DNA of 64,000 bases from Flavobacteriales bacterium UBA6770 (lineage in GTDB: Bacteria > Bacteroidota > Bacteroidia > Flavobacteriales_G > Salibacteraceae), in the NCBI GenBank assembly GCA_905181875.1, contig CAJIZH010000001.1:248001-312000 (forward strand), in the 5' to 3' direction. The position numbers and the translations under genes are program-made. The notes under the pieces were generated by a model. That model searched no databases. It saw nothing but the letters and a program-made list of their open reading frames with translations, and had not been told where the DNA came from. Numbering within the stretch: the first letter of the stretch is position 1; each line of letters begins with the position of its first letter. Positions 8,211 to 18,067 of this stretch are shown piece after piece.

Positions 8211-10421
8211 TTACTGTTTTACAAATCGCTCTACTGAGCTATTACCCTTTGCATCCAAAATACTAATGATATACATTCCGTTTTCAAAATTTGAAACTGA
8301 AACATTTAAATCACTTTCATTAGGATTAATAGAATAAACTACGTTGCCAATTACATCCATTATTACTAATTCTGAAATATCTCTAGGACCAGAAATATTT
8401 ACAAAATCGTTAGAAGGGTTAGGGTAAACCTTAAAGTTATTTGCATTAGAGTTATCATCAACTCCTTCAGGAAAACAAGTTGTGCAAGATTCCCAGCAAA
8501 CTGCAGGAAGTGTTGTGTCTCCAGCAAGACTTAAAATTCTGTTAATATTAGACCCAGTTTGTTTAATACAGCTTAGGCTTGAATCTAAAGTTTCCTGACC
8601 TGTCCATGCATCATGTGCAAATTTATATTCAGTTTGTGATCCTGAGATAGCAACTGTAAGTTCCCAAATATTATCACCGTCAACATCCGTCATTGCTCCA
8701 CACGATCCACACCAACCATTAAATAGTCCGTTTACTTCTGGAGTTGTAAAAGATCCAGTAAACGTGTTCATATCAACTTGGAAAGTTACATTAGAGGTGT
8801 CTGGTATTGGGGGTGTTCCACCGCCTGTTCCCATAAATACATTATCCAAATAATACTCTTTACCAGAACCAGCTCCATTGAAGTCATAGAATACCGAAAT
8901 CTTATCATATGTTTTTCCAAAATCAAGCGGATTAGTTCCAGCAGCTTGACTAGAAAAGTCAAAAGTCAATGTATCCCAAGCATTGGCAACAGTTGTAGTT
9001 GCTTCAGTTTCAACCGTAATTTGGTCGTTTTTATGATCCTCAGCTTTCATTCTAATTATTGTACCTACATCAGGCGAATAGACTAAAGCTTTAATTATGG
9101 TCATTCCTGTCGCAAATGGAACTTTAGTTTTTAAACCGTTTGAAGAACTAAGAGAAGTCCCAGCCCAAGTTTGAGAACCTACAGGTTTTACTGTTTTTAA
9201 AACTAAGTTCCCCGCCTTAGTCGGACTAGGAGCAATTATAGAAGCGTTTGAGCCAAAATCGGTCACCGAATAGTCAATTTTCGCAGTATCATCCCAAGTT
9301 ATAGGAAGCTCTATTTGATCTTTTTTCGGAGGAGGAGTTCCACCACCATTTTCAATAAACACATCATTTAAACTATAACTTTTACCAGTACCTTGATTAC
9401 CGAAGTCATAGAATATAGAAATTTGATCGTATGTATTCGCGAAATTGATTATTGCTGTTCCTGCTGCTGGATTAGCAAAGTCAAAAGTTAAGGTATCCCA
9501 ACCATTAGCAATTTTCGTTATAGTTTCTGTTTCAACTGAAATTTGATCGTTGGTATGATCCTCAGTTTTCATTCTAATTACTGTACCTGAATCAGGTGAA
9601 TATACTATTGCTTTGATGATAGTTTTGCCTAGAGCAAAAGGAATTTTATTTTTTAAACCATTTCCATCGCCTAATGTTGTTCCTGCCCATGTTTTAGAAC
9701 CTATAGGTTTTATTGTTGTGAGAACCATTTTTAAAGATCCAGAATCAGTCAAAATTGAACTGTTATCCCCAAAATCAGTTACTGAATAGTTAATGTTTGC
9801 AGTGTCATCCCAAGTAATAGGAAGATCTATTTGAGCTTTAGATGGAGGAGGAGTTCCGCCACCTGAGAAAAAAACATCGTCTAAGTAGTATATTTTTCCT
9901 GACCCTCCAGTTCCAAAGTCAAAAAACATCGAAATCATATTGTACGTATTAGCATAATTGATTGCAGCAGTTCCTGTAGCTTCATTTGCGAAATCAAAGG
10001 TTAATGTGTCCCAACTGTTTGCAACAGTTGTTCTTGCATCAGTCTCAACAGAGATTTGTTTGTTTGATGCGTCTTCTGCTTTTAGTCTAACAACAATACC
10101 TGAATCAGGGGAATAAACAATTGCCTTAATTAATGTAGAACCAGCAGCAAACAGGATTTTCTTATCTAATCCCGCGGGTGTGCTTAGTGTTGTACCAGCC
10201 CAAGTTTGAGCGCCTGTAGATTTTTCAACCTTAAGGACAGTATTCATTGATGCGGTCGGGGATGCCGCGAGTGCGGAAGAGTTCAACCCGAAATCGGTAA
10301 CGGTTAAATCCACAGTGGCAGAATCATTCCAAGTAATAGGAAGATTAATTTTGCTTTTTTGCGCATTAGCAAATGGTGCTATGAGCACTGAGATTAAAAT
10401 AATAAGTGTACTTTTTTTCAT
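8211..10421 (-). CDS. T9SS-secreted protein with three CBM-like modules and an E-set-like domain
   Basis: This 736-residue protein starts with a signal peptide ending near ANAQ. Three homologous modules of about 165 residues follow (roughly 25-185, 195-360 and 370-535). Each opens with a LPITW(D/N)D motif, has a central TWAGT, then IIKA(I/L)VYSPD, WDTLTFDF and a closing YY/YSL-D(D/N)VF. About residues 545-655 form a different domain (VTFQVDMNTF, VNGLFNGWCG) that resembles starch-binding E-set folds and has several Cys residues. The end is a type A T9SS sorting signal (KVYPNPSNDF to the final FVKQ). No catalytic motif is visible. I infer a secreted or surface-anchored glucan-binding protein, last in the susCD arm. 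Confidence 0.75.
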   Translation of the reverse strand: MKKSTLIILISVLIAPFANAQKSKINLPITWNDSATVDLTVTDFGLNSSALAASPTASMNTVLKVEKSTGAQTWAGTTLSTPAGLDKKILFAAGSTLIKAIVYSPDSGIVVRLKAEDASNKQISVETDARTTVANSWDTLTFDFANEATGTAAINYANTYNMISMFFDFGTGGSGKIYYLDDVFFSGGGTPPPSKAQIDLPITWDDTANINYSVTDFGDNSSILTDSGSLKMVLTTIKPIGSKTWAGTTLGDGNGLKNKIPFALGKTIIKAIVYSPDSGTVIRMKTEDHTNDQISVETETITKIANGWDTLTFDFANPAAGTAIINFANTYDQISIFYDFGNQGTGKSYSLNDVFIENGGGTPPPKKDQIELPITWDDTAKIDYSVTDFGSNASIIAPSPTKAGNLVLKTVKPVGSQTWAGTSLSSSNGLKTKVPFATGMTIIKALVYSPDVGTIIRMKAEDHKNDQITVETEATTTVANAWDTLTFDFSSQAAGTNPLDFGKTYDKISVFYDFNGAGSGKEYYLDNVFMGTGGGTPPIPDTSNVTFQVDMNTFTGSFTTPEVNGLFNGWCGSCGAMTDVDGDNIWELTVAISGSQTEYKFAHDAWTGQETLDSSLSCIKQTGSNINRILSLAGDTTLPAVCWESCTTCFPEGVDDNSNANNFKVYPNPSNDFVNISGPRDISELVIMDVIGNVVYSINPNESDLNVSVSNFENGMYIISILDAKGNSSVERFVKQ

Positions 10422-10458
10422 ATTTACTTTTTTATTTAATATAAAGAGAGTATAAAGA

Positions 10459-10477
10459 TATAGTAAAATTTACTATA
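10459..10477. promoter_or_regulatory. Perfect 19-base palindrome before the T9SS protein gene
   Basis: TATAGTAAA, a single central A and TTTACTATA form a perfect inverted repeat 38 bases upstream of the start codon of the three-module protein. It could be an operator or a small hairpin in the leader. The low GC content makes chance occurrence possible, and no second copy was found in the window. Confidence 0.35.
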
Positions 10478-10577
10478 AGGCTATTTTGATTTATTTTTTT
10501 ACCAAAAAAAATTAACAAATCAGCCAACAATGTTCGTTTTGTAGTACAAAAAGGGAACAACAAAATTTGAATTTCTT

Positions 10578-11744
10578 TTATTTTTGAAATACTCGTACAT
10601 AATCTACATGCAAGTATTGAGGGAATGTGGTATTTGTATTTGGACTACCAGGCCATTTACCGCCTACAGCAACATTAAATATAAAAAAATATTTTTCTCG
10701 GAATTCATCAAATTGACTGTCTTTAGTATCAATAGCATGAAATGACTGGTCGTCTATATACCAAGTAATTCCGTTCATGTCCCATATTATACTAAATACG
10801 TGAAAGTTATCATACAATATGCCACTGGTAATTTTCTTATTACCATTGAATTCTGCATGAGTGTTACTTGCATCAGCCCAATGCACGGTTCCGTGAGTAA
10901 CATTGTCACCTCTAACAGCAGTGCTTTCGCCGCCAACCATTTCCATAACATCTATTTCTCCACATTGTGGCCAACCAGTTGTGGGGAAATTTTCACCAAG
11001 CATCCAGAGTGCTGGCCATATTCCTTGACCGTATGGTGCAGATGCACGAATATCAATTCTGCCGTATTTAAAACTTTGAAGGCCTTGAGATGAAATTCTA
11101 GAAGAAGTATAAGAGCTTGAATTAAAAATCTGCTTTTCAGCTGTTATGGTCAATACACCATTTTCAACTTTAGTGTTCTCTTCTTTGTAATACTGAAGTT
11201 CAGAATTACCCCAACCATTATTTCCAGTTCCAATTTCATGTTTCCAATTGGTACTTAATAGTGAAGTGCCTTCAAATTCGTCTTGCCAAACCAATGTGTA
11301 GTTTGAATAAGAGAGTGGAGTGGAGTATCCAGCAATCGGTGCTTCGCCAATAATTCGGGGTGGCACATTTGACACAATAGACACGTTTTCTATTTTCTCA
11401 ATGTATTGGTCGTCCAAAACATGAGCACGAATAATAATAGAATATGAGCCCGCAGATTTGAATGTATAAGACGCTTCACCATTATTAGATTGATCAATGA
11501 CCTCATTGTCATTTTCTGTAAACCTAATGGTATAGAAATTAGCGTTGTTAGCATTAGCCTTTACACTAACAAATCCTAGGTTTGATGTATCCTGATTTAC
11601 TGAAACAATTAGATTACTTGGTAAAACTACTGCTTGATTTTCATCAGGCTCTACCTTTTTACAAGCATTAATAATTAGCGCTGTGCACAGAACTATACTT
11701 AAAAATTTAAAATATTTATTGAAGCGTGAAATTTCTTTTTTCAT
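10578..11744 (-). CDS. GH16 beta-1,3-glucanase (laminarinase-like) lipoprotein
   Basis: This is a 388-residue glycoside hydrolase of family 16. It has a lipobox near NAC (Cys28), so it should be anchored in a membrane, probably on the cell surface. Residues about 40-125 form a PKD-like beta domain, and the catalytic domain starts near LVWQDEFEG (about 152). The signature GEIDVMEMVGG gives nucleophile Glu263, Asp265 and acid/base Glu268; the extra Met is typical of laminarinase-type rather than lichenase-type members. Other GH16 marks are YGRIDIRA and WPALWMLG. It would cut beta-1,3 or mixed-linkage glucan outside the cell to feed the SusCD pair encoded in the same operon. Confidence 0.92.
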   Translation of the reverse strand: MKKEISRFNKYFKFLSIVLCTALIINACKKVEPDENQAVVLPSNLIVSVNQDTSNLGFVSVKANANNANFYTIRFTENDNEVIDQSNNGEASYTFKSAGSYSIIIRAHVLDDQYIEKIENVSIVSNVPPRIIGEAPIAGYSTPLSYSNYTLVWQDEFEGTSLLSTNWKHEIGTGNNGWGNSELQYYKEENTKVENGVLTITAEKQIFNSSSYTSSRISSQGLQSFKYGRIDIRASAPYGQGIWPALWMLGENFPTTGWPQCGEIDVMEMVGGESTAVRGDNVTHGTVHWADASNTHAEFNGNKKITSGILYDNFHVFSIIWDMNGITWYIDDQSFHAIDTKDSQFDEFREKYFFIFNVAVGGKWPGSPNTNTTFPQYLHVDYVRVFQK

Positions 11745-11786
11745 AATTGGTAGATTATAATTTTTATAAAATAAGAAAAATCAACT

Positions 11787-13157
11787 CTACTTTTGTTCAA
11801 TATCGTCCAAATAAAATGTTCCAGCATTAGGCTCATTCCATGCAGGAATTAAAGTTATCCTATCATACAAACCTGGCGAAGTAGAAGAAAAATCTGCAGA
11901 AATTTCTACCCATTCATTGGCTTTAGTGATTGAAACAATTTCTTCTTTTATTATTGTGTTATTGCTGGCCTTGTCTTCCAATTTAATCATAAAATCCCCA
12001 GTTTTTGGTGCATAAACTTTCAGTGAAATCGACTTTTTAGTCGTAAAGTCTAATTTGCCTTTGTGATTGATAAATAGTCCTGCCCATGTTTCAATCCCCT
12101 TTTTTGTTTCTAGTACAAAATTACTACTATCAATTCCCGATTTAAAAGGATTAGGAATAATTGAATCAGCACTTTCTCCGAAAGAGCTTACTACAGGTTT
12201 AATGATTTCAAAATCTATGGGAAGAGCAAAGGTGTTTGTATCTTCTGGCTCAACAGGTTCGCCACCACCATCACCAGGATCAACTATTCCAGCATATCCT
12301 AAAGGAACTAAACGTAGATACCATAATAATGGAGCATTTGCATCAACATATACGAGTGAGAGTTCATTTTCTGATAATTTTAAAATTTGATAGCTTCTTG
12401 TTCCAGCATAAAAACCAATAAAACTTTTGCCGGTTGTGCTTAAATATTTTATTCCGTCTTCTTCAACGATATTCCAGTTTTCATTCAACTGATCTTCTAG
12501 AGGTGCATTATAATTATCTGCAGGAGAAGGGTAAGAGCCAGGATAATCTCCAGCAGCGAGATCATCGATAAATACGACTCCTTTGGTTGTCATATCATAG
12601 CTAAAACCTTTTAAATGGAAGGTGTATCTGTCATTGTACATATTAACTTCTCTTTGTTCAAATGCTTTCGCTGAATAATATTCAGGCACGAGTCCCGCTG
12701 CACTAGCTGGGTTTGGACCTACGCCAAAATGACCGTCCCGCGATGAGTCAATAACCCATGTTTTAAAACCTAGCCCAGAGATACCTCCAGTAAGGTTGAC
12801 AATGTCGGGGCTACTAAGTAGGGTCAAGTCATCCTCTGCAATAGTGATCTCCTTATTCATAGTAACACTTCCACCTTTTGTAAAGACAGTAATTTTCACC
12901 AAATAGGATCCTTTAAGGGGGTAAATTGCTGTAGCAGTTTTTCCTTTTGCTGAAGTTCCGTTTCCAAAATCCCATACTATAATAGATCCTGATTTTACCG
13001 CTGTAAATTGAATAATATTAGGACTCTCCGCAGTAGGGGCATAAGAGAATTCTGCATCTTCAAATGCGGGAGCAACTCCTAATTCTGCCTTTTTTTTCTT
13101 ACAGCCTACAGAAAATAATCCGATAAGTACAGCGATAGCTAAAACTTGAATTCTCAT
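11787..13157 (-). CDS. PKD-domain surface glycan-binding lipoprotein (SusE/F position)
   Basis: This is a 456-residue lipoprotein (lipobox SVGC, Cys19) in the place where SusE/SusF or SGBP-B genes normally stand, directly after susD. A PKD domain lies at about 40-110, with the hallmark VWDFGNGTSAKG. A middle region of unknown fold follows (about 115-300). The C-terminal 145 residues (LPIDFE, TWAGLF, VYAPKTG, FYLDDIEQK) are clearly related to the modules of the T9SS protein at the end of the same operon. I infer a surface laminarin-binding protein; no enzyme motif is visible. Confidence 0.75.
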   Translation of the reverse strand: MRIQVLAIAVLIGLFSVGCKKKKAELGVAPAFEDAEFSYAPTAESPNIIQFTAVKSGSIIVWDFGNGTSAKGKTATAIYPLKGSYLVKITVFTKGGSVTMNKEITIAEDDLTLLSSPDIVNLTGGISGLGFKTWVIDSSRDGHFGVGPNPASAAGLVPEYYSAKAFEQREVNMYNDRYTFHLKGFSYDMTTKGVVFIDDLAAGDYPGSYPSPADNYNAPLEDQLNENWNIVEEDGIKYLSTTGKSFIGFYAGTRSYQILKLSENELSLVYVDANAPLLWYLRLVPLGYAGIVDPGDGGGEPVEPEDTNTFALPIDFEIIKPVVSSFGESADSIIPNPFKSGIDSSNFVLETKKGIETWAGLFINHKGKLDFTTKKSISLKVYAPKTGDFMIKLEDKASNNTIIKEEIVSITKANEWVEISADFSSTSPGLYDRITLIPAWNEPNAGTFYLDDIEQK

Positions 13158-13175
13158 AATAATTTTATCTTTTAA

Positions 13176-14645
13176 TTAATACCCAGAGTTTTGACTCCAT
13201 TGACTTCCAGAAAGCACAATTTCTACTTGTGGAATTGGAAATAAGTTATGTTTTCCATCAATGAAACCTTCGATTTTATTCGCTGCCTCACCAGTCCTTA
13301 CCAAGTCAAAAAATCGAAAACCTTCACCGCAAAGTTCAAGTCTTCTTTCATTGTAAATGTCGTTGGTTAACTGCTCTCCTGAACCTGATAGAGCAGGAAC
13401 TCCAGCTCTAGTTCTGACTTCGTTCACATATCGCAATGCTGGGCCCGCACTTCCAATCTCACTATGGGCTTCCGCGGCCATCAATAAAACGTCAGCATAT
13501 CTTATAACACGATAGTTTACCGGACTCGTTAAGTCATTGTCTGGCAAACCAAATTCACCAATTCTTTTAATATATTTATTGTTGTAATATCCTGTATGTC
13601 CACCTCCACCTACTGCATAGGTAATTTCAGTGCTTGATTGTGCCGCAATAAAAGCGTCAAGATCAAGTACGCTAGCATCTCTTCTTACATTATCATTTGG
13701 GCCAAATGCATCATATAAATCCTTCGTAGGTAGGTTGTAACTATTTCCATCTCCATAGACAGGGCCAGAATATTGTCTTATACCTTGAAAGCCTGGTGCA
13801 GCGTTACCTTCTAAACAGATTAAACAACTATAGCTTCCACCTTCTAAACCTGAATATTGAACGTCAAAAACAGTTTCAGAATTTCCCTCAGAATTTTCCG
13901 CAAAAAGAGTACTGTAGTCGGCTGCTAATTCATATTGACCAGAGTTAATTACTTGATCTAAAACATTAGCACATTCATCGAATTTACTCTGGTATAAGTA
14001 GACTCTACCTAGAAGTGACTTTGCCGCTCCAGCCGTTGCCTTACCCTTTATAACTGCGATAGCAGGTAAATTAGCTGAAGCATAAATAAGGTCCTTTTCA
14101 ATTTGTTCATACACTAGAACTTTAGGAGTTCTTTCCTTTTCTTTTAGTTCATCGATTCCAATTCGTTCATCAACTAATAAAGGAATATCGCCGAAGTATT
14201 TAACCAATTGAAAATAATAGTAAGCTCTTAGAAATCTAACCTCGGCAAGTAATTGCTTTTTACCAGTAAAAGAAATATTGTCCTTGTTTTGCATTATATA
14301 ATTCGTTCTTGTAACCCCGGCATAATTCCACCTAAGAACGTTTCTTAATTCAATATTTACTCCGCCATGACTCATAGTTTCAATATCATGAAGGCCTTTT
14401 GAATCGACTACACTTTCGCCACCAGCGATAGAGTTGTCTGAAGCGATTTCTCCAATCCAAAGATTCATAAATGAGCCTTGTAGAAGATCATATGCTCCAA
14501 CAAGGGCAGTGCGATAATGTTCCTCTTCTGTGAAGAAATTTTCAGCATCTTGACTGTAAAGTGGGTCTGTATCTAAATATTTCTTACATCCTACCGATAG
14601 GATAGAGACTAAAATTACCAACGATAATATCTTTAGTGTTTTCAT
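13176..14645 (-). CDS. susD: SusD/RagB family nutrient-binding outer membrane lipoprotein
   Basis: This is a 489-residue SusD homologue, the lipoprotein lid of the SusC transporter. It has a lipobox (SVGC, Cys20) followed by the family start KKYLDTDP. Family marks include FFTEEEHYRTALVGAY, YYYFQLVKYFGDIPLL and RLELCGEGFRFFDLVRTGE near the C-terminus, and a closing LFPIPQVEI. The fold is TPR-like with a glycan-binding face, and the context points to beta-1,3-glucan. It begins 5 bases after the end of susC. Confidence 0.93.
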   Translation of the reverse strand: MKTLKILSLVILVSILSVGCKKYLDTDPLYSQDAENFFTEEEHYRTALVGAYDLLQGSFMNLWIGEIASDNSIAGGESVVDSKGLHDIETMSHGGVNIELRNVLRWNYAGVTRTNYIMQNKDNISFTGKKQLLAEVRFLRAYYYFQLVKYFGDIPLLVDERIGIDELKEKERTPKVLVYEQIEKDLIYASANLPAIAVIKGKATAGAAKSLLGRVYLYQSKFDECANVLDQVINSGQYELAADYSTLFAENSEGNSETVFDVQYSGLEGGSYSCLICLEGNAAPGFQGIRQYSGPVYGDGNSYNLPTKDLYDAFGPNDNVRRDASVLDLDAFIAAQSSTEITYAVGGGGHTGYYNNKYIKRIGEFGLPDNDLTSPVNYRVIRYADVLLMAAEAHSEIGSAGPALRYVNEVRTRAGVPALSGSGEQLTNDIYNERRLELCGEGFRFFDLVRTGEAANKIEGFIDGKHNLFPIPQVEIVLSGSQWSQNSGY

Positions 14646-14650
14646 TTCTA

Positions 14651-17600
14651 TTAAAATTTGAAATTAGTACCTAACATGAAAGTTCTTGCTTGAGGATAAA
14701 AACCATAATCAACTCCTGCTGATAAAGCTCCACCTGCTGAACCAAACTCTGGATCAAAACCTCTATAACCTGTTATAGTGAAAACATTATTTACTGAGGC
14801 GTATACTCTAATTGATCTCATTTTTATTTTTTTGACAAATTTCGAGTTAAAGGTATAACCTACTTGAATATTTCTAAGTCTTACAAAGTTCCCTGATTCA
14901 ACATAATAATCTGAAAATTCTGAATTTCTGTTAGCTTCTGAGGTAACTCTAGGAACAATGTCAGAAGTACCTTCGCCAACCCAACGATCAATAACATACG
15001 CTTGCTGATTTGCATAGGGTTGAAGTCTTTCATAATTTCGAATAATTTGTTGACCAATAGCAGAATATATGTTTGCAGAAGCATCAAAGTTTTTATAAGT
15101 CGCGTTTAAGCTTAATCCAAAAGTAAAATCGGGGATAGGTGATCCTAATTCTTTTTTATCAGTATCATCATTAAAGTTAATTACACCATCTCCATTTTGA
15201 TCCACATAAATCAAATCACCAGGTTTTGCATCTGGTTGAACTACTGCTGCATTGTCAATTTGTTCTTGATTCTGAAAAATACCATCTGTTTCTAGTCCGT
15301 GGAAGTACCCAATTGCAAATCCTTCTTGAAAACGAGTTGCTACGTTTCCTCCAACACCAAACTCGGCGCCAGGAATAAACTCAACACCATCGGGAACTTT
15401 AGTTACTTTATTGCTAAGTAAGGTGGTGTTGAATTGTCCTCCTACTATAAAATCTTTCATTCTATCTGTGGTGTAACCAATTTCTAATTCAATTCCTCTG
15501 TTAGAAACATCTCCAGCATTAATGAATGGAGGCTGACCACCTGGACCGTATGAACCTAGAACAGCAGATACATCAGGTTGGAAGAGTAAATCCTGAGTGT
15601 TTTTCATAAAGAAGTTTGTAGTAACATCCCACTTTTCCCATAGCTCTAAATCAAATCCAATATTCAGCTGGCGAGTAGTTTCCCATCTTAAATCTGGATT
15701 ACCAGCCCTACCGATAGCCACCCCTTGAGTAATAATATCATCAAAGACGTAAACACCTTCTCCATTGAGATCAGCTCGGTATGCAAAATTTTGAATTTGA
15801 TCGTTTCCTGCAATACCAAAACTCGTTCTCATTTTTCCGAATGTAATAACGTTAGATCCAAAGAACGATTCATCTGAGAAAATCCAAGCACCACTTACCG
15901 CAGGGAAGGTGCCGTATTTATTGTTGGGACCAAATTTTGTTGAACCATCTCTCCTTACAATAACAGAAACGAGATATCTATGATCATAACCGTATTCTAA
16001 TCTCAAGAAAGTTGATAGTAAACGTTCTTCATATTGAAAAGAACCCGTATTATTTAAAAGTCCCCCATCTGCTTGATTGGCAGAAATATCTGCAAAATCT
16101 AAAGAATTACCGGGAATATTAAATGCAGATCCGCTTAATTGATCTCCAGTTCTTTTGAAAATTGAAGCACCGGCCGTACCTTTAAGTTGATGTTTCTTAT
16201 TAAATGTTCTGTCATAATTTAAAAAGGACTCTCCTGAGAGATCTACATAGGTAGTTTTTGCCTCATAAACACTTGCACCTCTTTCAATAAAAGTACTGTC
16301 GCCAATTTCGACCAGCGTAGGGTCTAAATTTGCATTAAGTGCTGTGTTTTGGGCTTTTCCAGGGCCATACCATGTAAGTGGGGAGAAACTTTTTGCATCA
16401 ACTAGCGCGAAATTGTAGTTGAATCTGTTGGTAAACGTGAAGTGCTTGTTGATTTTGAATGCAATTTCTTCTTTACCAACGAATTTGTTTACGACAGCTT
16501 GATTGTATGTATTCTCCATTTGGGCAATTGGATTAATCACATCACTTACTTCTTCTAAATAGGAATAATTTCCGTTAGGAGTTTGAACAGGCTTTGTAGG
16601 CGATGCATTGATAGTATTGTATAGCACAGAACCAATTCCGTTCTCAGGTAGAGTTTTTCTTTTTTCTTGGGTATATAAGAAAATACTTGTAAGTTTAAAC
16701 TTGTCGTTGAGTTGAGTCACAAAATTTAAACGAGCATTGTAGCGTTCAAAATTTGATTTGTCACCTCCTATAATTCCATCTTGGTTAAAGTATGACCCCC
16801 CTACAGAATAAGAGTTCTTTTTTGAACCACCAGTAATAGAAATATTGTGACTATGCATCATGGCAGTTTGAAAAACTTCATCTTGCCAATTAGTACCTCC
16901 ACCAAGAGCAGTGTTATTAAAAGGAAGATCCTCACCTGCACTACCAAATATTTCGTTTTTGATTACGGCATATTCTTCAGCATTTAGAAGGTTGAGTTTT
17001 CTTGCTGTTTGTTGAATTCCAGCATAAGAGTTAATTTCTATTTTGGTAGGGGAGTTGATTGTTCCTTTTTTGGTTTCGATAATTATTACACCATTTGCTG
17101 CTCGAACTCCGTATATACTAGCTGTTGCATCCTTTAAAATGTTTATTGACTCAATATCAGCTGGATTCAATGAATTTAGTCCTTCTGAATCGTAAACAAT
17201 ACCATCAACTAAAATCAGAGGATCGTTATCTCCAAAAGTAGAAAGTCCTCTAATTCTGATGCTAGATGAGCCTCCCGGAGATCCTGAATTGGTGTTTATA
17301 TTAACACCAGATACTTGACCTTGGAGAGCTTGATCCATTCTAGGAATATTTAATTTTTCCAGAGCGGCTCCTTCTACCTTAGCTGTAGCGCCTGTAACTT
17401 CTTTTTTTGTAGTTGTGCCATATCCTACAACCACGACCTCTTCCAGAACACTGGCACTTGATGCAAAATCGATATTTACTTCTAATCTTCCAGCAACTGG
17501 AACTTCTTGAGTCTCAAAACCAAGAAATGAAAACACAAGAACCGCTGTGTTGGCATCACTAACAGACATTTGAAAATTTCCATCGAAATCTGTTGTTACC

Positions 17601-17800
17601 CCGTTAGAAGTACCTTTTTCTAATACGGTTGCACCAGGCACAGTCAATCCCATGTCGTCTTTAACTTTTCCTTTGATGTTTTTTACTTGAGCGGCAGTAG
17701 AAAGGCTCAAGAGAAGAATAATTATGCAAAATAACGCACGTGATTTAAAGTCTTTTCTAAAATAATTTGTTACCGACATAGTTATAGTTATTTGTACCAT
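14651..17800 (-). CDS. susC: SusC/RagA family TonB-dependent outer membrane transporter
   Basis: This is a 1049-residue TonB-dependent transporter. A signal peptide ends near STAAQ, then a carboxypeptidase-regulatory-like domain (VKNIKGKVKDD to about 115), a TonB-box-like segment (EEVVVVGYGT), a plug domain with VDGIVYDSEGLNSLNP, and a C-terminal beta-barrel ending in aromatic FKF. With SusD it should import glucan oligosaccharides across the outer membrane. The start at 17800 is the longest option; Met8 at 17779 also fits a signal peptide and may be the true start. It is the first gene of the minus-strand arm. Confidence 0.93.
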   Translation of the reverse strand: MVQITITMSVTNYFRKDFKSRALFCIIILLLSLSTAAQVKNIKGKVKDDMGLTVPGATVLEKGTSNGVTTDFDGNFQMSVSDANTAVLVFSFLGFETQEVPVAGRLEVNIDFASSASVLEEVVVVGYGTTTKKEVTGATAKVEGAALEKLNIPRMDQALQGQVSGVNINTNSGSPGGSSSIRIRGLSTFGDNDPLILVDGIVYDSEGLNSLNPADIESINILKDATASIYGVRAANGVIIIETKKGTINSPTKIEINSYAGIQQTARKLNLLNAEEYAVIKNEIFGSAGEDLPFNNTALGGGTNWQDEVFQTAMMHSHNISITGGSKKNSYSVGGSYFNQDGIIGGDKSNFERYNARLNFVTQLNDKFKLTSIFLYTQEKRKTLPENGIGSVLYNTINASPTKPVQTPNGNYSYLEEVSDVINPIAQMENTYNQAVVNKFVGKEEIAFKINKHFTFTNRFNYNFALVDAKSFSPLTWYGPGKAQNTALNANLDPTLVEIGDSTFIERGASVYEAKTTYVDLSGESFLNYDRTFNKKHQLKGTAGASIFKRTGDQLSGSAFNIPGNSLDFADISANQADGGLLNNTGSFQYEERLLSTFLRLEYGYDHRYLVSVIVRRDGSTKFGPNNKYGTFPAVSGAWIFSDESFFGSNVITFGKMRTSFGIAGNDQIQNFAYRADLNGEGVYVFDDIITQGVAIGRAGNPDLRWETTRQLNIGFDLELWEKWDVTTNFFMKNTQDLLFQPDVSAVLGSYGPGGQPPFINAGDVSNRGIELEIGYTTDRMKDFIVGGQFNTTLLSNKVTKVPDGVEFIPGAEFGVGGNVATRFQEGFAIGYFHGLETDGIFQNQEQIDNAAVVQPDAKPGDLIYVDQNGDGVINFNDDTDKKELGSPIPDFTFGLSLNATYKNFDASANIYSAIGQQIIRNYERLQPYANQQAYVIDRWVGEGTSDIVPRVTSEANRNSEFSDYYVESGNFVRLRNIQVGYTFNSKFVKKIKMRSIRVYASVNNVFTITGYRGFDPEFGSAGGALSAGVDYGFYPQARTFMLGTNFKF

Positions 17801-18007
17801 TACTTACGCAATGTTAACATATTTTGATGGTTTTCCAAAAAAAAAATCTTTCATTATTTAGCTAGATTTCTTTTCAACACGATTTTACCAATAAAAATTT
17901 TGACATATTGATAATTATTTATTTAAAATTAAATTAATTTGCAAAATGTCTTTTTATTAAAATCAATTTAAACTTCTTTTAAAGTTTTGAGAGGTAGTAA
18001 TATGAGA

Positions 18008-18015
18008 CAAAAATA
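18008..18015 (-). promoter_or_regulatory. Candidate -7 promoter element for susC
   Basis: On the minus strand this reads TATTTTTG, an exact match to the Bacteroidota -7 consensus TAnnTTTG. No -33 TTG is present at the usual spacing and the leader would be about 200 bases, so the call is weak. Confidence 0.3.
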
Positions 18016-18027
18016 GAGTGGGGGTTT

Positions 18028-18043
18028 GTCGGAAAAATTTGAC
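18028..18043. promoter_or_regulatory. Imperfect palindrome, candidate operator of the Nudix regulator
   Basis: GTCGGAAAAATTTGAC has matching ends (GTC and GAC) and a roughly symmetric A/T core. It lies between susC and the regulator gene. A TGTCGG core recurs at 18861 before zwf. This is suggestive only. Confidence 0.25.
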
Positions 18044-18067
18044 CTGTGTTAAGAAAACTATTTAGTT

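Noticed and set aside
8084..8266. Plus-strand open frame of 60 codons
   Set aside because: It crosses the terminator hairpin and the end of the T9SS gene; no protein character.
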